From the NCBI RefSeq assembly GCF_029227915.1, contig NC_079881.1:558001-622000 (forward strand): a stretch of DNA of 64,000 nucleotides, in the 5' to 3' direction. This document shows, piece by piece, positions 51,057 through 63,836 of this stretch (the stretch's first letter is position 1; each line of letters starts with the position of its first letter). The DNA comes from Hydractinia symbiolongicarpus (taxonomy: Eukaryota > Cnidaria > Hydrozoa > Anthoathecata > Hydractiniidae). A program made the translations under genes and the position numbers. The notes beneath the pieces were generated by a model that did no database searches, was not told where the DNA came from, and worked only from the letters and a program-made list of their open reading frames with translations.

Positions 51057-52870
51057 TCGCTCGGGAAAAGAGTTTACTCCCTGGGTACTTTCTTTGTATA
51101 CTTTTGACTATACGGGCCGAGTCCGGGGTTTACGGGAAATGGCGGGTTTTCGTTTGCCTGCGATTAAACTCCTTTTATTCAGCGTCTCATCAAAAAAGAA
51201 AACATTTTTGAAAACTACAAGTCTCATGCGCTTTAGTGGTGAAAAGATAATTTAAAAAATCGTTTTGGAAATGAGTTTACTCAAAGGGTACTTTCTTTGT
51301 ACACATTCGACTATACGGGCCAAGCTCGGGATTTACGGGAAATCGCGGAATTTCGTTTGCCGGCGATTAAAACACTTTCACTAAGCGTCTCATCAAAAAT
51401 GAAAACATTTCTGAAAACTACAAGTCTCATGCGTTTTAGTTGTGAAAAAATAATTTAAAAAATCGTTTGGGAAATGAGTTTACTCCCTGGGTACTTTCTT
51501 TGTATACTTTTGACTATACGGGCCGAGTCCGGGATTTACGGGAAGTCGCGGGTTTTCGTTTGCCGGCGATTAAACTTCTTTTATTCAGCGTCTCATCAAA
51601 AATGAAAACATTTTTGTAAACTACAAGTCTCATGCGTTTTAGTGGTGAAAAAATAATTTAAAAAATCGCTCGGGAAAAGAGTTTACTCCCTGGGTACTTT
51701 CTTTGTATACTTTTGACTATACGGGCCGAGTCCGGGGTTTACGGGAAATGGCGGGTTTTCGTTTGCCTGCGATTAAACTCCTTTTATTCAGCGTCTCATC
51801 AAAAAAGAAAACATTTTTGAAAACTACAAGTCTCATGCGCTTTAGTGGTGAAAAGATAATTTAAAAAATCGTTTTGGAAATGAGTTTACTCAAAGGGTAC
51901 TTTCTTTGTACACATTCGACTATACGGGCCAAGCTCGGGATTTACGGGAAATCGCGGAATTTCGTTTGCCGGCGATTAAAACACTTTCACTAAGCGTCTC
52001 ATCAAAAATGAAAACATTTCTGAAAACTACAAGTCTCATGCGTTTTAGTTGTGAAAAAATAATTTAAAAAATCGTTCGGGAAATGAGTTTACTCCCTGGG
52101 TACTTTCTTTGTATACTTTTGACTACACGGGCCGGGTCGGAGATTTACAGGAAGTCGCGGGTTTTCGTTTGCCGGCGATTAATCTTCTTTTATTCAGCGT
52201 CTCATCAAAAATGAAAACATTTTTAAAAACTACAAGTCTCATGAGCTTTAGTGGTTAAATAATAATTTAAAAAATCGTTCGGGAAATGAGTTTACTCCCT
52301 GGGTACTTTCTTTGTATACATTCGACTATACGGGCCAAGCCCGGGATGTACGGGAAATCGCGGGTTTCCTTTGCCTGCGATTAAACTCCTTTTATTCAGC
52401 GTCTCATCAAAAAAGAAAACATTTTTGAAAACTACAAGTCTCATGCGCTTTAGTGGTGAAAAGATAATTTAAAAAATCGTTTTGGAAATGAGTTTACTCA
52501 AAGGGTACTTTCTTTGTACACATTCGACTATACGGGCCAAGCTCGGGATTTACGGGAAATCGCGGAATTTCGTTTGCCGGCGATTAAAACACTTTCACTA
52601 AGCGTCTCATCAAAAATGAAAACATTTCTGAAAACTACAAGTCTCATGCGTTTTAGTTGTGAAAAAATAATTTAAAAAATCGTTCGGGAAATGAGTTTAC
52701 TCCCTGGGTACTTTCTTTGTATACTTTTGACTACACGGGCCGGGTCGGAGATTTACAGGAAGTCGCGGGTTTTCGTTTGCCGGCGATTAATCTTCTTTTA
52801 TTCAGCGTCTCATCAAAAATGAAAACATTTTTAAAAACTACAAGTCTCATGAGCTTTAGTGGTTAAATAA
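51057..52870 (+). repeat. Three-monomer repeat (608-609 bp) marked by GCCTGCGATT
   Basis: TTTGCCTGCG replaces the near-invariant TTTGCCGGCG at 51153, 51762 and 52370 in this block, and also at 48313 and 55616. The unit continues with CTCAAAGGGTAC, TTGTACACATTCG (GTATACATT at 55.7 kb) and GTTTTAGTTGTGAAA. Two of the three copies here are followed by CTACACGGGCCGGGTCGG and GATTTACAGGAAG, as is the copy at 48.3 kb. The copy at 52370 is a hybrid, described as a separate finding. Confidence 0.85.
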
Positions 52871-54711
52871 TAATTTAAAAAATCGTTCGGGAAATGAGTT
52901 TACTCCCTGGGTACTTTCTTTGTATACATTCGACTATACGGGCCAAGCCCGGGATGTACGGGAAATCGCGGGTTTCCTTTGCCGGCGATTAAACTTCTTT
53001 TATTCAGCGTCTCATCAAAAATGAAAACATTTTTGAAAACTACAAGTCTCATGCGTTTTAGTGGTGAAAAGATAATTTAAAAAATCGTTTTGGAAATGAG
53101 TTTACTCACAGGGTACTTTCTTTGTATACTTTTGACTATACGGGCCGAGTCCGGGATTTACGGGAAGTCGCGGGTTTTCGTTTGCCAGCGATTAAACTTC
53201 TTTTATTCAGCGTCTCATCAAAAATGAAAACATTTTTGAAAACTACAAGTCTCATGCGGTTTAGTGCTGAAAAGATAATTTAAAAAATCGTTTTGGAAAT
53301 GAGTTTACTCACAGGGTACTTTCTTTGTATACATTCGACTATACGGGCCAAGCCCGGGATTTATGGGAAATCGCAGGTTTTCGTTTGCCGGCGATTAAAC
53401 CACTTTCATTAAGCGTCTCATCAAAAATGAAAACATTTCTGAAAACTACAAGTCTCATGCGTTTTAGTGATGAAAAAATAATTTAAAAAATCGTTCGGGA
53501 AATGAGTTTACTCCCTGGGTACTTTCTTTGTATACTTTTGACTATACGGGCGGAGTCAGGGACTTACGGAAAGTCGCGGGTTTTAGTTTGCCGGCGATTA
53601 AACTTCTTTTATTCAGCGTCTCATCAAAAATGAAAACATTTTTAAAAACTACAAGTCTCATGGGCTTTAGTGGTTAAATAATAATTTAAAAAATCGTTTG
53701 CGAATTCAGTTTACTCCCTGGATACTTTCTTTGTATACATTCGACTATACGGGCCAAGCCCGGGATGTACGGGAAATCGCGGGTTTGGTTTGCCGGCGAT
53801 TAAACCACTTTCATTAGGCGTCTCATCAAAAATGAAAACATTTGTGAAAACTACAAGTCTCATGCGTTTTAGTGATGAAAAAATAATTTAAAAAATCGTT
53901 CGGGAAATGAGTTTACTCCCTGGGTACTTTCTTTGTATACTTTTGACTATACGGGCCGAGTCCGGGATTTACGGGAAGTCGCGGGTTTTCGTTTGCCGGC
54001 GATTAAACTTCTTTTATTCAGCGTCTCATCAAAAGTGAAAACATTTTTGAAAACTACAAGTCTCATGCGTTTTAGTGGTGAAAAGACAATTTAAAAAATC
54101 GTTTTGGAAATGAGTTTACTCACAGGGTACTTTCTTTGTATACATTCGACTATACGGGCCAATCCCGGGATTTATGGGAAATCGCGGGTTTTCGTTTGCC
54201 GGCGATTAAACCACTTTCATTAAGCGTCTCATCAAAAATGAAAACATTTTTAAAAACTACAAGTCTCATGCGTTTTAGTGATGAAAAAATAATTTAAAAA
54301 ATCGTTCGGGAAATGAGTTTACTCCCTGGGTACTTTCTTTGTATACTTTTGACTATACGGGCGGAGTCCGGGATTTACGGGAAGTCGCGGGTTTTAGTTT
54401 GCCGGCGATTAAACTTCTTTTATTCAGCGTCTCATCAAAAATGAAAACATTTTTAAAAACTACAAGTCTCATGGGCTTTAGTGGTTAAATAATAATTTAA
54501 AAAATCGTTTGCGAATTCAGTTTACTCCCTGGATACTTTCTTTGTATACATTCGACTATACGGGCCAAGCCCGGGATGTACGGGAAATCGCGGGTTTTGG
54601 TTTGCCGGCGATTAAACCACTTTCATTAGGCGTCTCATCAAAAATGAAAACATTTGTGAAAACTACAAGTCTCATGCGTTTTAGTGATGAAAAAATAATT
54701 TAAAAAATCGT
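52860..54711 (+). repeat. Nine-monomer block duplicated from about 49005-50856
   Basis: Offset 3854-3855 bp. GCGGTTTAGT occurs at 49401 and 53256, and the GCGAATTCAG monomer at about 50650 and 54505. The copies part at both ends: GCGTTTTAG against GAGCTTTAG on the left, and GTTTGGGAAATG against GTTCGGGAAATG on the right. About 1.85 kb is shared with few differences, for example GGGATTTACGGGAAG against GGGACTTACGGAAAG near 49700 and 53560. Confidence 0.85.
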
Positions 54712-57700
54712 TCGGGAAATGAGTTTACTCCCTGGGTACTTTCTTTGTATACTTTTGACTATACGGGCCGAGTCCGGGATTTACGGGAAGTCGCGGGTTT
54801 TCGTTTGCCGGCGATTAAACTTCTTTTATTCAGCGTCTCATCAAAAATGAAAACATTTTTAAAAACTACAAGTCTCATGGGCTTTAGTGGTGAAATAATG
54901 ATTTAAAAAATCGTTCGGGAAATGCGTTTACTCCCTGGGTACTTTCTTTGTATACTTTTGAATATACAGCCGAGTCGGGGATTTTCCGGGAAGTTGCGGG
55001 TTTTCGTTTGCCGGCGATTTAACTTCTTTTATTCAGCGTATCATCAAAAGTGAAAACATTTTTAAAAACTACAAGTCTCATGGGCTTTAGTGGTTAAATA
55101 ATAATTTAAAAAATCGTTTGCGAATTCAGTTTACTCCCTGGATACTTTCTTTGTATACATTCGACTATACGGGCCAAGCCCGGGATGTACGGGAAATCGC
55201 GGGTTTTGGTTTGCCGGCGATTAAACCACTTTCATTAGGCGTCTCATCAAAAATGAAAAAATTTTTAAAAACTACAAGTCTCATGGGCTTTAGTGGTGAA
55301 ATAATAATTTAAAAAATCGTTCGGGAGATTAGTTTACTCCCAGGGTACTTTCTTTGTATACTTTTGACTATACGGGCCGAGTTCAGGATTTACGGGAAAT
55401 CGCAGGTTTTTGTTTGCCGGCGATTAAACTTCTTTTATTCAGCGTCTCATCAAAAATGAAAACATTTTTGTAAACTACAAGTCTCATGCGTTTTAGTGGT
55501 GAAAAAATAATTTAAAAAATCGCTCGGGAAAAGAGTTTACTCCCTGGGTACTTTCTTTGTATACTTTTGACTATACGGGCCGAGTCCGGGGTTTACGGGA
55601 AATGGCGGGTTTTCGTTTGCCTGCGATTAAACTCCTTTTATTCAGCGTCTCATCAAAAAAGAAAACATTTTTGAAAACTACAAGTCTCATGCGCTTTAGT
55701 GGTGAAAAGATAATTTAAAAAATCGTTTTGGAAATGAGTTTACTCAAAGGGTACTTTCTTTGTATACATTCGACTATACGGGCCAAGCTCGGGATTTACG
55801 GGAAATCGCGGAATTTCGTTTGCCGGCGATTAAAACACTTTCACTAAGCGTCTCATCAAAAATGAAAACATTTCTGAAAACTACAAGTCTCATGCGTTTT
55901 AGTTGTGAAAAAATAATTTAAAAAATCGTTCGGGAAATGAGTTTACTCCCTGGGTACTTTCTTTGTATACTTTTGACTACACGGGCCGAGTCGGAGATTT
56001 ACAGGAAGTCGCGGGTTTTCGTTTGCCGGCGATTAATCTTCTTTTATTCAGCGTCTCATCAAAAATGAAAACATTTTTAAAAACTACAAGTCTCATGAGC
56101 TTTAGTGGTTAAATAATAATTTAAAAAATCGTTCGGGAAATGAGTTTACTCCCTGGGTACTTTCTTTGTATACATTCGACTATACGGGCCAAGCCCGGGA
56201 TGTACGGGAAATCGCGGGTTTCCTTTGCCGGCGATTAAACTTCTTTTATTCAGCGTCTCATCAAAAATGAAAACATTTTTGAAAACTACAAGTCTCATGC
56301 GTTTTAGTGGTGAAAAGATAATTTAAAAAATCGTTTTGGAAATGAGTTTACTCACAGGGTACTTTCTTTGTATACTTTTGACTATACGGGCCGAGTCCGG
56401 GATTTACGTGAAGTCGCGGGTTTTCGTTTGCCGGCGATTAAACTTCTTTTATTCAGCGTCTCATCAAAAATGAAAACATTTTTGAAAACTACAAGTCTCA
56501 TGCGGTTTAGTGCTGAAAAGATAATTTAAAAAATCGTTTTGGAAATGAGTTTACTCACAGGGTACTTTCTTTGTATACATTCGACTATACGGGCCAAGCC
56601 CGGGATTTATGGGAAATCGAAGGTTTTCGTTTGCCGGCGATTAAACCACTTTCATTAAGCGTCTCATCAAAAATGAAAACATTTCTGAAAACTACAAGTC
56701 TCATGCGTTTTAGTGATGAAAAAATAATTTAAAAAATCGTTCGGGAAATGAGTTTACTCCCTGGGTACTTTCTTTGTATACTTTTGACTATACGGGCCGA
56801 GTCCGGGATTTACGGGAAGTCGCGGGTTTTAGTTTGCCGGCGATTAAACTTCTTTTATTCAGCGTCTCATCAAAAATGAAAACATTTTTGAAAACTACAA
56901 GTCTCATGCGTTTTAGTGGTGAAAAGATAATTTAAAAAATCGTTTTGGAAATGAGTTTACTCACAGGGTACTTTCTTTGTATACATTCGACTATACAAGC
57001 CAAGCCCGGGATTTACGGGAAATCGCGGGTTTTCGTTTGCCGGCGATTAAACCACTTTCATTAAGCGTCTCATCAAAAATGAAAACATTTCTGAAAACTA
57101 CAAGTCTCATGCGTTTTAGTGATGAAAAAATAATTTAAAAAATCGTTCGGAAAATGAGTTTACTCCCTGGGTACCTTCTTTGTATACTTTTGACTATACG
57201 GTCCGAGTCCGGGATTTATGGGAAATCGTGGGTTTTCTTTTGCCGGCGATTAAACTTCTTTTATTCAGCATCTCATCAAAAATGAAAACATTTTTAAAAA
57301 CTACAAGTCTCATGGGCTTTAGTGGTGAAATAATAATTTAAAAAATCGTTCGGGAAATGAGTTTACTCCCTGGGTACTTTCTTTGTATACTTTTGACTAT
57401 ACGGGCCGAGTCCGGGATTTGCGGGAAGTCGCGGGTTTTCGTTTGCCGGCGATTAAACTTCTTTTAGTCAGCGTCTCATCAAAAATGAAAACATTTTTGA
57501 AAACTACAAGTCTCATGGGCTTTAGTGGTGAAATAATAATTTAAAAAATCGTTGGGGAAATGAGTTTACTCCCTGGGTACTTTCTTTGTATACTTTTGAC
57601 TATACGGCCGAGTCGGGGATTTTCCGGGAAGTTGCGGGTTTTCGTTTGCCGGCGATTAAACTTCTTTTATTCAGCGTGTCATCAAAAGTGAAAACATTTT

Positions 57701-58139
57701 TAAAAACTACAAGTCTCATGGGCTTGAGTGGTTAAATAATAATTTAAAAAATCGTTCGCGAAATGGGTTTACTCCCTGGGTACTTTCTTTGTATACATTC
57801 GACTATACGGGCCAAGCCCGGGATGTACGGGAAATCGCGGGTTTTTGTTTGCCGGCGATTAAACCACTTTCATTAAGCGTCTCATCAAAAATGAAAACAT
57901 TTCTGAAAACTACAAGTCTCATGCGTTTTAGTGATGAAAAAATAATTTAAAAAATCGTTCGGGAAATGAGTTTACTCCCTGGGTACTTTCTTTGTATACT
58001 TTTGACTATACGGGCCGAGTCCGGGATTTACGGGAAGTCGCGGGTTTTCGTTTGCCGGCGATTAAACTTCTTTTATTCAGCGTCTCATCAAAAATGAAAA
58101 CATTTTTAAAAACTACAAGTCTCATGGGCTTTAGTGGTT

Positions 58140-59760
58140 AAATAATAATTTAAAAAATCGTTCGGGAAATGAGTTTACTCCCTGGGTACTTTCTTTGTAT
58201 ACATTCGACTATACGGGCCAAGCCCGGGATGTACGGGAAATCGCGGGTTTCCTTTGCCGGCGATTAAACTTCTTTTATTCAGCGTCTCATCAAAAATGAA
58301 AACATTTTTGAAAACTACAAGTCTCATGCGTTTTAGTGGTGAAAAGATAATTTAAAAAATCGTTTTGGAAATGAGTTTACTCACAGGGTACTTTCTTTGT
58401 ATACTTTTGACTATACGGGCCGAGTCCGGGATTTACGGGAAGTCGCGGGTTTTCGTTTGCCGGCGATTAAACTTCTTTTATTCAGCGTCTCATCAAAAAT
58501 GAAAACATTTTTGAAAACTACAAGTCTCATGCGGTTTAGTGCTGAAAAGATAATTTAAAAAATCGTTTTGGAAATGAGTTTACTCACAGGGTACTTTCTT
58601 TGTATACATTCGACTATACGGGCCAAGCCCGGGATTTATGGGAAATCGCAGGTTTTCGTTTGCCGGCGATTAAACCACTTTCATTAAGCGTCTCATCAAA
58701 AATGAAAACATTTCTGAAAACTACAAGTCTCATGCGTTTTAGTGATGAAAAAATAATTTAAAAAATCGTTCGGGAAATGAGTTTACTCCCTGGGTACTTT
58801 CTTTGTATACTTTTGACTATACGGGCGGAGTCCGGGATTTACGGGAAGTCGCGGGTTTTAGTTTGCCGGCGATTAAACTTCTTTTATTCAGCGTCTCATC
58901 AAAAATGAAAACATTTTTAAAAACTACAAGTCTCATGGGCTTTAGTGGTGAAATAATAATTTAAAAAATCGTTCGGGAAATGAGTTTACTCCCTGGGTAC
59001 TTTCTTTGTATACATTCGACTATACGGGCCAAGCCCGGGATGTACGGGAAATCGCGGGTTTCCTTTGCCGGCGATTAAACTTCTTTTATTCAGCGTCTCA
59101 TCAAAAATGAAAACATTTTTGAAAACTACAAGTCTCATGCGTTTTAGTGGTGAAAAGATAATTTAAAAAATCGTTTTGGAAATGAGTTTACTCACAGGGT
59201 ACTTTCTTTGTATACTTTTGACTATACGGGCCGAGTCCGGGATTTACGGGAAGTCGCGGGTTTTCGTTTGCCGGCGATTAAACTTCTTTTATTCAGCGTC
59301 TCATCAAAAATGAAAACATTTTTGAAAACTACAAGTCTCATGCGGTTTAGTGCTGAAAAGATAATTTAAAAAATCGTTTTGGAAATGAGTTTACTCACAG
59401 GGTACTTTCTTTGTATACATTCGACTATACGGGCCAAGCCCGGGATTTATGGGAAATCGCAGGTTTTCGTTTGCCGGCGATTAAACCACTTTCATTAAGC
59501 GTCTCATCAAAAATGAAAACATTTCTGAAAACTACAAGTCTCATGCGTTTTAGTGATGAAAAAATAATTTAAAAAATCGTTCGGGAAATGAGTTTACTCC
59601 CTGGGTACTTTCTTTGTATACTTTTGACTATACGGGCGGAGTCCGGGATTTACGGGAAGTCGCGGGTTTTAGTTTGCCGGCGATTAAACTTCTTTTATTC
59701 AGCGTCTCATCAAAAATGAAAACATTTTTAAAAACTACAAGTCTCATGGGCTTTAGTGGT
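58140..59760 (+). repeat. Tandem tetrameric higher-order repeat (811 bp, two adjacent copies)
   Basis: GCGGTTTAGT occurs at 58531 and 59342, 811 bp apart. Linked markers in order are GGGTTTCCTTTGCCGG, GCGGTTTAGTGCTG, GGGATTTATGGGAAATCGCAGG and ACGGGCGGAGTC with GGGTTTTAGTTTGCC. The same four-monomer order is also seen around 49401, 53256 and 56502, so this tetramer is a right-arm higher-order unit with at least five occurrences. Confidence 0.87.
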
Positions 59761-59902
59761 GAAATAATAATTTAAAAAATCGTTCGGGAAATGAGTTTAC
59801 TCCCAGGGTACTTTCTTTGTATACTTTTGACTATACGGGCTGAGTCCAGGATTTACGGGAAATCGCAGGTTTTCGTTTGCCGGCGATTAAACTTCTTTCA
59901 TT

Positions 59903-61180
59903 CAGCGTCTCATCAAAAATGAAAACATTTTTGAAAACTACAAGTCTCATGCGTTTTAGTGGTGAAAAGATAATTTAAAAAATCGTTTTGGAAATGAGTT
60001 TACTCACAGGGTACTTTCTTTGTATACATTCGACTATACAAGCCAAGCCCGGGATTTACGGGAAATCGCGGGTTTTCGTTTGCCGGCGATTAAACCACTT
60101 TCATTAAGCGTCTCATCAAAAATGAAAACATTTCTGAAAACTACAAGTCTCATGCGTTTTAGTGATGAAAAAATAATTTAAAAAATCGTTCGGAAAATGA
60201 GTTTACTCCCTGGGTACCTTCTTTGTATACTTTTGACTATACGGTCCGAGTCCGGGATTTATGGGAAATCGTGGGTTTTCTTTTGCCGGCGATTAAACTT
60301 CTTTTATTCAGCATCTCATCAAAAATGAAAACATTTTTAAAAACTACAAGTCTCATGGGCTTTAGTGGTGAAATAATAATTTAAAAAATCGTTCGGGAAA
60401 TGAGTTTACTCCCTGGGTACTTTCTTTGTATTCTTTTGACTATACGGGCCGAGTCCGGGATTTGCGGGAAGTCGCGGGTTTTCGTTTGCCGGCGATTAAA
60501 CTTCTTTTAGTCAGCGTCTCATCAAAAATGAAAACATTTTTGAAAACTACAAGTCTCATGGGCTTTAGTGGTGAAATAATAATTTAAAAAATCGTTGGGG
60601 AAATGAGTTTACTCCCTGGGTACTTTCTTTGTATACTTTTGACTATACGGCCGAGTCGGGGATTTTCCGGGAAGTTGCGGGTTTTCGTTTGCCGGCGATT
60701 AAACTTCTTTTATTCAGCGTGTCATCAAAAGTGAAAACATTTTTAAAAACTACAAGTCTCATGGGCTTGAGTGGTTAAATAATAATTTAAAAAATCGTTC
60801 GCGAAATGGGTTTACTCCCTGGGTACTTTCTTTGTATACATTCGACTATACGGGCCAAGCCCGGGATGTACGGGAAATCGCGGGTTTTTGTTTGCCGGCG
60901 ATTAAACCACTTTCATTAAGCGTCTCATCAAAAATGAAAACATTTCTGAAAACTACAAGTCTCATGCGTTTTAGTGATGAAAAAATAATTTAAAAAATCG
61001 TTCGGGAAATGAGTTTACTCCCTGGGTACTTTCTTTGTATACTTTTGACTATACGGGCCGAGTCCGGGATTTACGGGAAGTCGCGGGTTTTCGTTTGCCG
61101 GCGATTAAACTTCTTTTATTCAGCGTCTCATCAAAAATGAAAACATTTTTAAAAACTACAAGTCTCATGGGCTTTAGTGG
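59903..61180 (+). repeat. Six-monomer block duplicated from about 56860-58138
   Basis: Offset 3043 bp. CTATACAAGCC occurs at 56991 and 60034. TTTTAGTCAGCGTC, TCGTTGGGGAAATG, GCTTGAGTGG and GTTCGCGAAATGGG follow in the same order in both. One visible difference is TGTATACTTTTG against TGTATTCTTTTG near 57388 and 60431. Confidence 0.84.
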
Positions 61181-61641
61181 TGAAAAAATAATTTAAAAAA
61201 TCGTTCGGGAAATGAGTTTACTCCCAGGGTACTTTCTTTGTATACTTTTGACTATACGGGCCGAGTCCAGGATTTACGGGAAATCGCAGGTTTTCGTTTG
61301 CCGGCGATTAAACTTCTTTTATTCAGCGTCTCATCAAAAATGAAAACATTTTTGTAAACTACAAGTCTCATGCGTTTTAGTGGTGAAAAAATAATTTAAA
61401 AAATCGTCGGGAAATGAGTTTACTCCCTGGGTACTTTCTTTGTATACTTTTGACTATACGGCCGAGTCGGCGATTTACGGCAAGTCGCGGGTTTTCGTTT
61501 GCCGGCGATTAAACTTCTTTTATTCAGCGTCTCATCAAAAATGAAAACATTTTTGTAAACTACAAGTCTCATGCGTTTTAGTGGTGAAAAAATAATTTTA
61601 AAAATCGTTCGGGAAATGAGTTTACTCCCTGGGTACTTTCT

Positions 61642-62821
61642 TTGTATACTTTTGACTATACGGGCCGAGTCCGGGGTTTACGGGAAATGGCGGGTTTTCG
61701 TTTGCCGGCGATTAAACTTCTTTTATTCAGCGTCTCATCAAAAATGAAAACATTTCTGAAAACTGCAAGTCTCATGCGTTTTAGTGGTGAAAAGATAATT
61801 AAAAAAAATCGTTTTGGAAATGAGTTTACTCACAGGGTACTTTCTTTGTATACATTCGACTATACGGGCCAAGCCCGGGATGTACGGGAAATGGCGGGTT
61901 TTCGTTTGCCGGCGATTAAACTTCTTTTATTCAGCGTCTCATCAAAAATGAAAACATTTCTGAAAACTGCAAGTCTCATGCGTTTTAGTGGTGAAAAGAT
62001 AATTAAAAAAAAACGTTTTGGAAATGAGTTTACTCACAGGGTACTTTCTTTGTATACTTTTGACTATACGGGCCGAGTCCGGGGTTTACGGGAAATGGCG
62101 GGTTTTCGTTTGCCGGCGATTAAACTTCTTTTATTCAGCGTCTCATCAAAAATGAAAACATTTTTGAAAACTACAAGTCTCATGCGTTTTAGTGGTGAAA
62201 ACATAATTTAAAAAATCGTTCGGGAAATGAGTTTACTCCCTGGGTACTTTCTTTGTATACTTTTGACTATACGGGCCGAGTCCGGGGTTTACGGGAAATG
62301 GCGGGTTTTAGTTTGCCGGCGATTAAACTTCTTTTATGCAGCGTCTCATCAAAAATGAAAACATTTTTGAAAACTACAAGTCTCATGCGTTTTAGTGGTT
62401 AAATAATAATTTAAAAAATCGTTCAGGAAATGAGTTTACTCCCAGGGTACTTTCTTTGTATACTTTTGACTATACGGGCCGAGTCCGGGATTTACGGGAA
62501 ATCGCGGGTTTTCGTTTGCCGGCGATTAAACTTCTTTTATTGAGCGTCTCATCAAAAATGAAAACATTTCTGAAAACTGCAAGTCTCATGCGTTTTAGTG
62601 GTGAAAAGATAATTAAAAAAAAACGTTTTGGAAATGAGTTTACTCACAGGGTACTTTCTTTGTATACTTTTGACTATACGGGCCGAGTCCGGGGTTTACG
62701 GGAAATGGCGGGTTTTCGTTTGCCGGCGATTAAACTTCTTTTATTCAGCGTCTCATCAAAAATGAAAACATTTTTGAAAACTACAAGTCTCATGCGTTTT
62801 AGTGGTGAAAACATAATTTAA
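61642..62821 (+). repeat. Cluster of 204 bp frame-preserving monomers
   Basis: Three monomers end AATTAAAAAAAA instead of AATTTAAAAAA, with A runs at 61801-61808 (8 A), 62005-62013 (9 A) and 62615-62623 (9 A). Each change adds one base, giving a 204 bp (68-codon) period, and removes the usual TAA. As a result one open frame of 189 codons (61642-62211) covers three monomers and another of 121 codons (62456-62821) covers two. The translated unit repeats the peptide core YTFDYTG and FRLPAIK in register. I do not call a gene. The rest of the array shifts frame at each monomer, no promoter or domain is recognised, and neighbouring copies lack the change. Confidence 0.8.
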
Positions 62822-63836
62822 AAAATCGTTCGGGAAATGAGTTTACTCCCTGGGTACTTTCTTTGTATACTTTTGACTATACGGGCCGAGTCCGGGGTTT
62901 ACGGGAAATGGCGGGTTTTAGTTTGCCGGCGATTAAACTTCTTTTATGCAGCGTCTCATCAAAAATGAAAACATTTTTGAAAACTACAAGTCTCATGCGT
63001 TTTAGTGGTTAAATAATAATTTAAAAAATCGTTTAGGAAATGAGTTTACTCCCAGGGTACTTTCTTTGTATACTTTTGACTATACGGGCCGAGTCCGGGA
63101 TTTACGGGAAATCGCGGGTTTTCGTTTGCCGGCGAATAAACTTCTTTTATTCAGCGTCTCATCAAAAATGAAAACATTTTTAAAAACTACAAGTCTCATG
63201 TGCTTTAGTGGTGAAAAAATAATTTAAAAAATCGTTCGGGAAATGAGTTTACTCCCTGGGTACTTTCTTTGTATACTTTTGACTATACGGGCCGAGTCCG
63301 GGGTTTACGGGAAATGGCGGGTTTTCCTTTGCCGGCGATTAAACTTCTTTTATTCAGCGTCTCATCAAAAATGAAAACATTTTTGAAAACTACAAGTCTC
63401 ATGCGTTTTAGTGGTGAAAACATAATTTAAAAAATCGTTCGGGAAATGAGTTTACTCCCTGGGTACTTTCTTTGTATACTTTTGACTATACGGGCCGAGT
63501 CCGGGGTTTACGGGAAATGGCGGGTTTTCGTTTGCCGGCGATTAAACTTCTTTTATGCAGCGTCTCATCAAAAATGAAAACATTTTTGAAAACTACAAGT
63601 CTCATGCGTTTTAGTGGTTAAATAATAATTTGAAAAATCCTTCGGGAAATGAGTTTACTCCCAGGGTACTTTCTTTGTATACTTTTGACTATACGGGCCG
63701 AGTCCGGGATTTACGGGAAATCGCGGGTTTTCGTTTGCCGGCGATTAAACTTCTTTTATTCAGCGTCTCATTAAAAATGAAAACATTTTTAAAAACTACA
63801 AGTCTCATGTGCTTTAGTGGTGAAAAAATAATTTAA
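62209..63836 (+). repeat. Trimeric higher-order repeat at the right end (609-610 bp)
   Basis: CTTTTATGCAGCG occurs at 62331, 62941 and 63550 (610 then 609 bp). GGTTAAATAATAATT recurs at about 62397, 63007 and 63616 with the same spacing. The extra base in the first interval matches the 9-A monomer at 62615-62623. Copies are very similar, with CCGGGGTTTACGGGAAATGG as a common state. Confidence 0.87.

Noticed and set aside
61642-62211. 189-codon open frame as a protein-coding gene
   Set aside because: It is three in-register satellite monomers opened by a one-base gain in each A run. It has no recognisable domain, promoter or non-repeat sequence, and nearby copies of the same unit are closed by stops or frame shifts.
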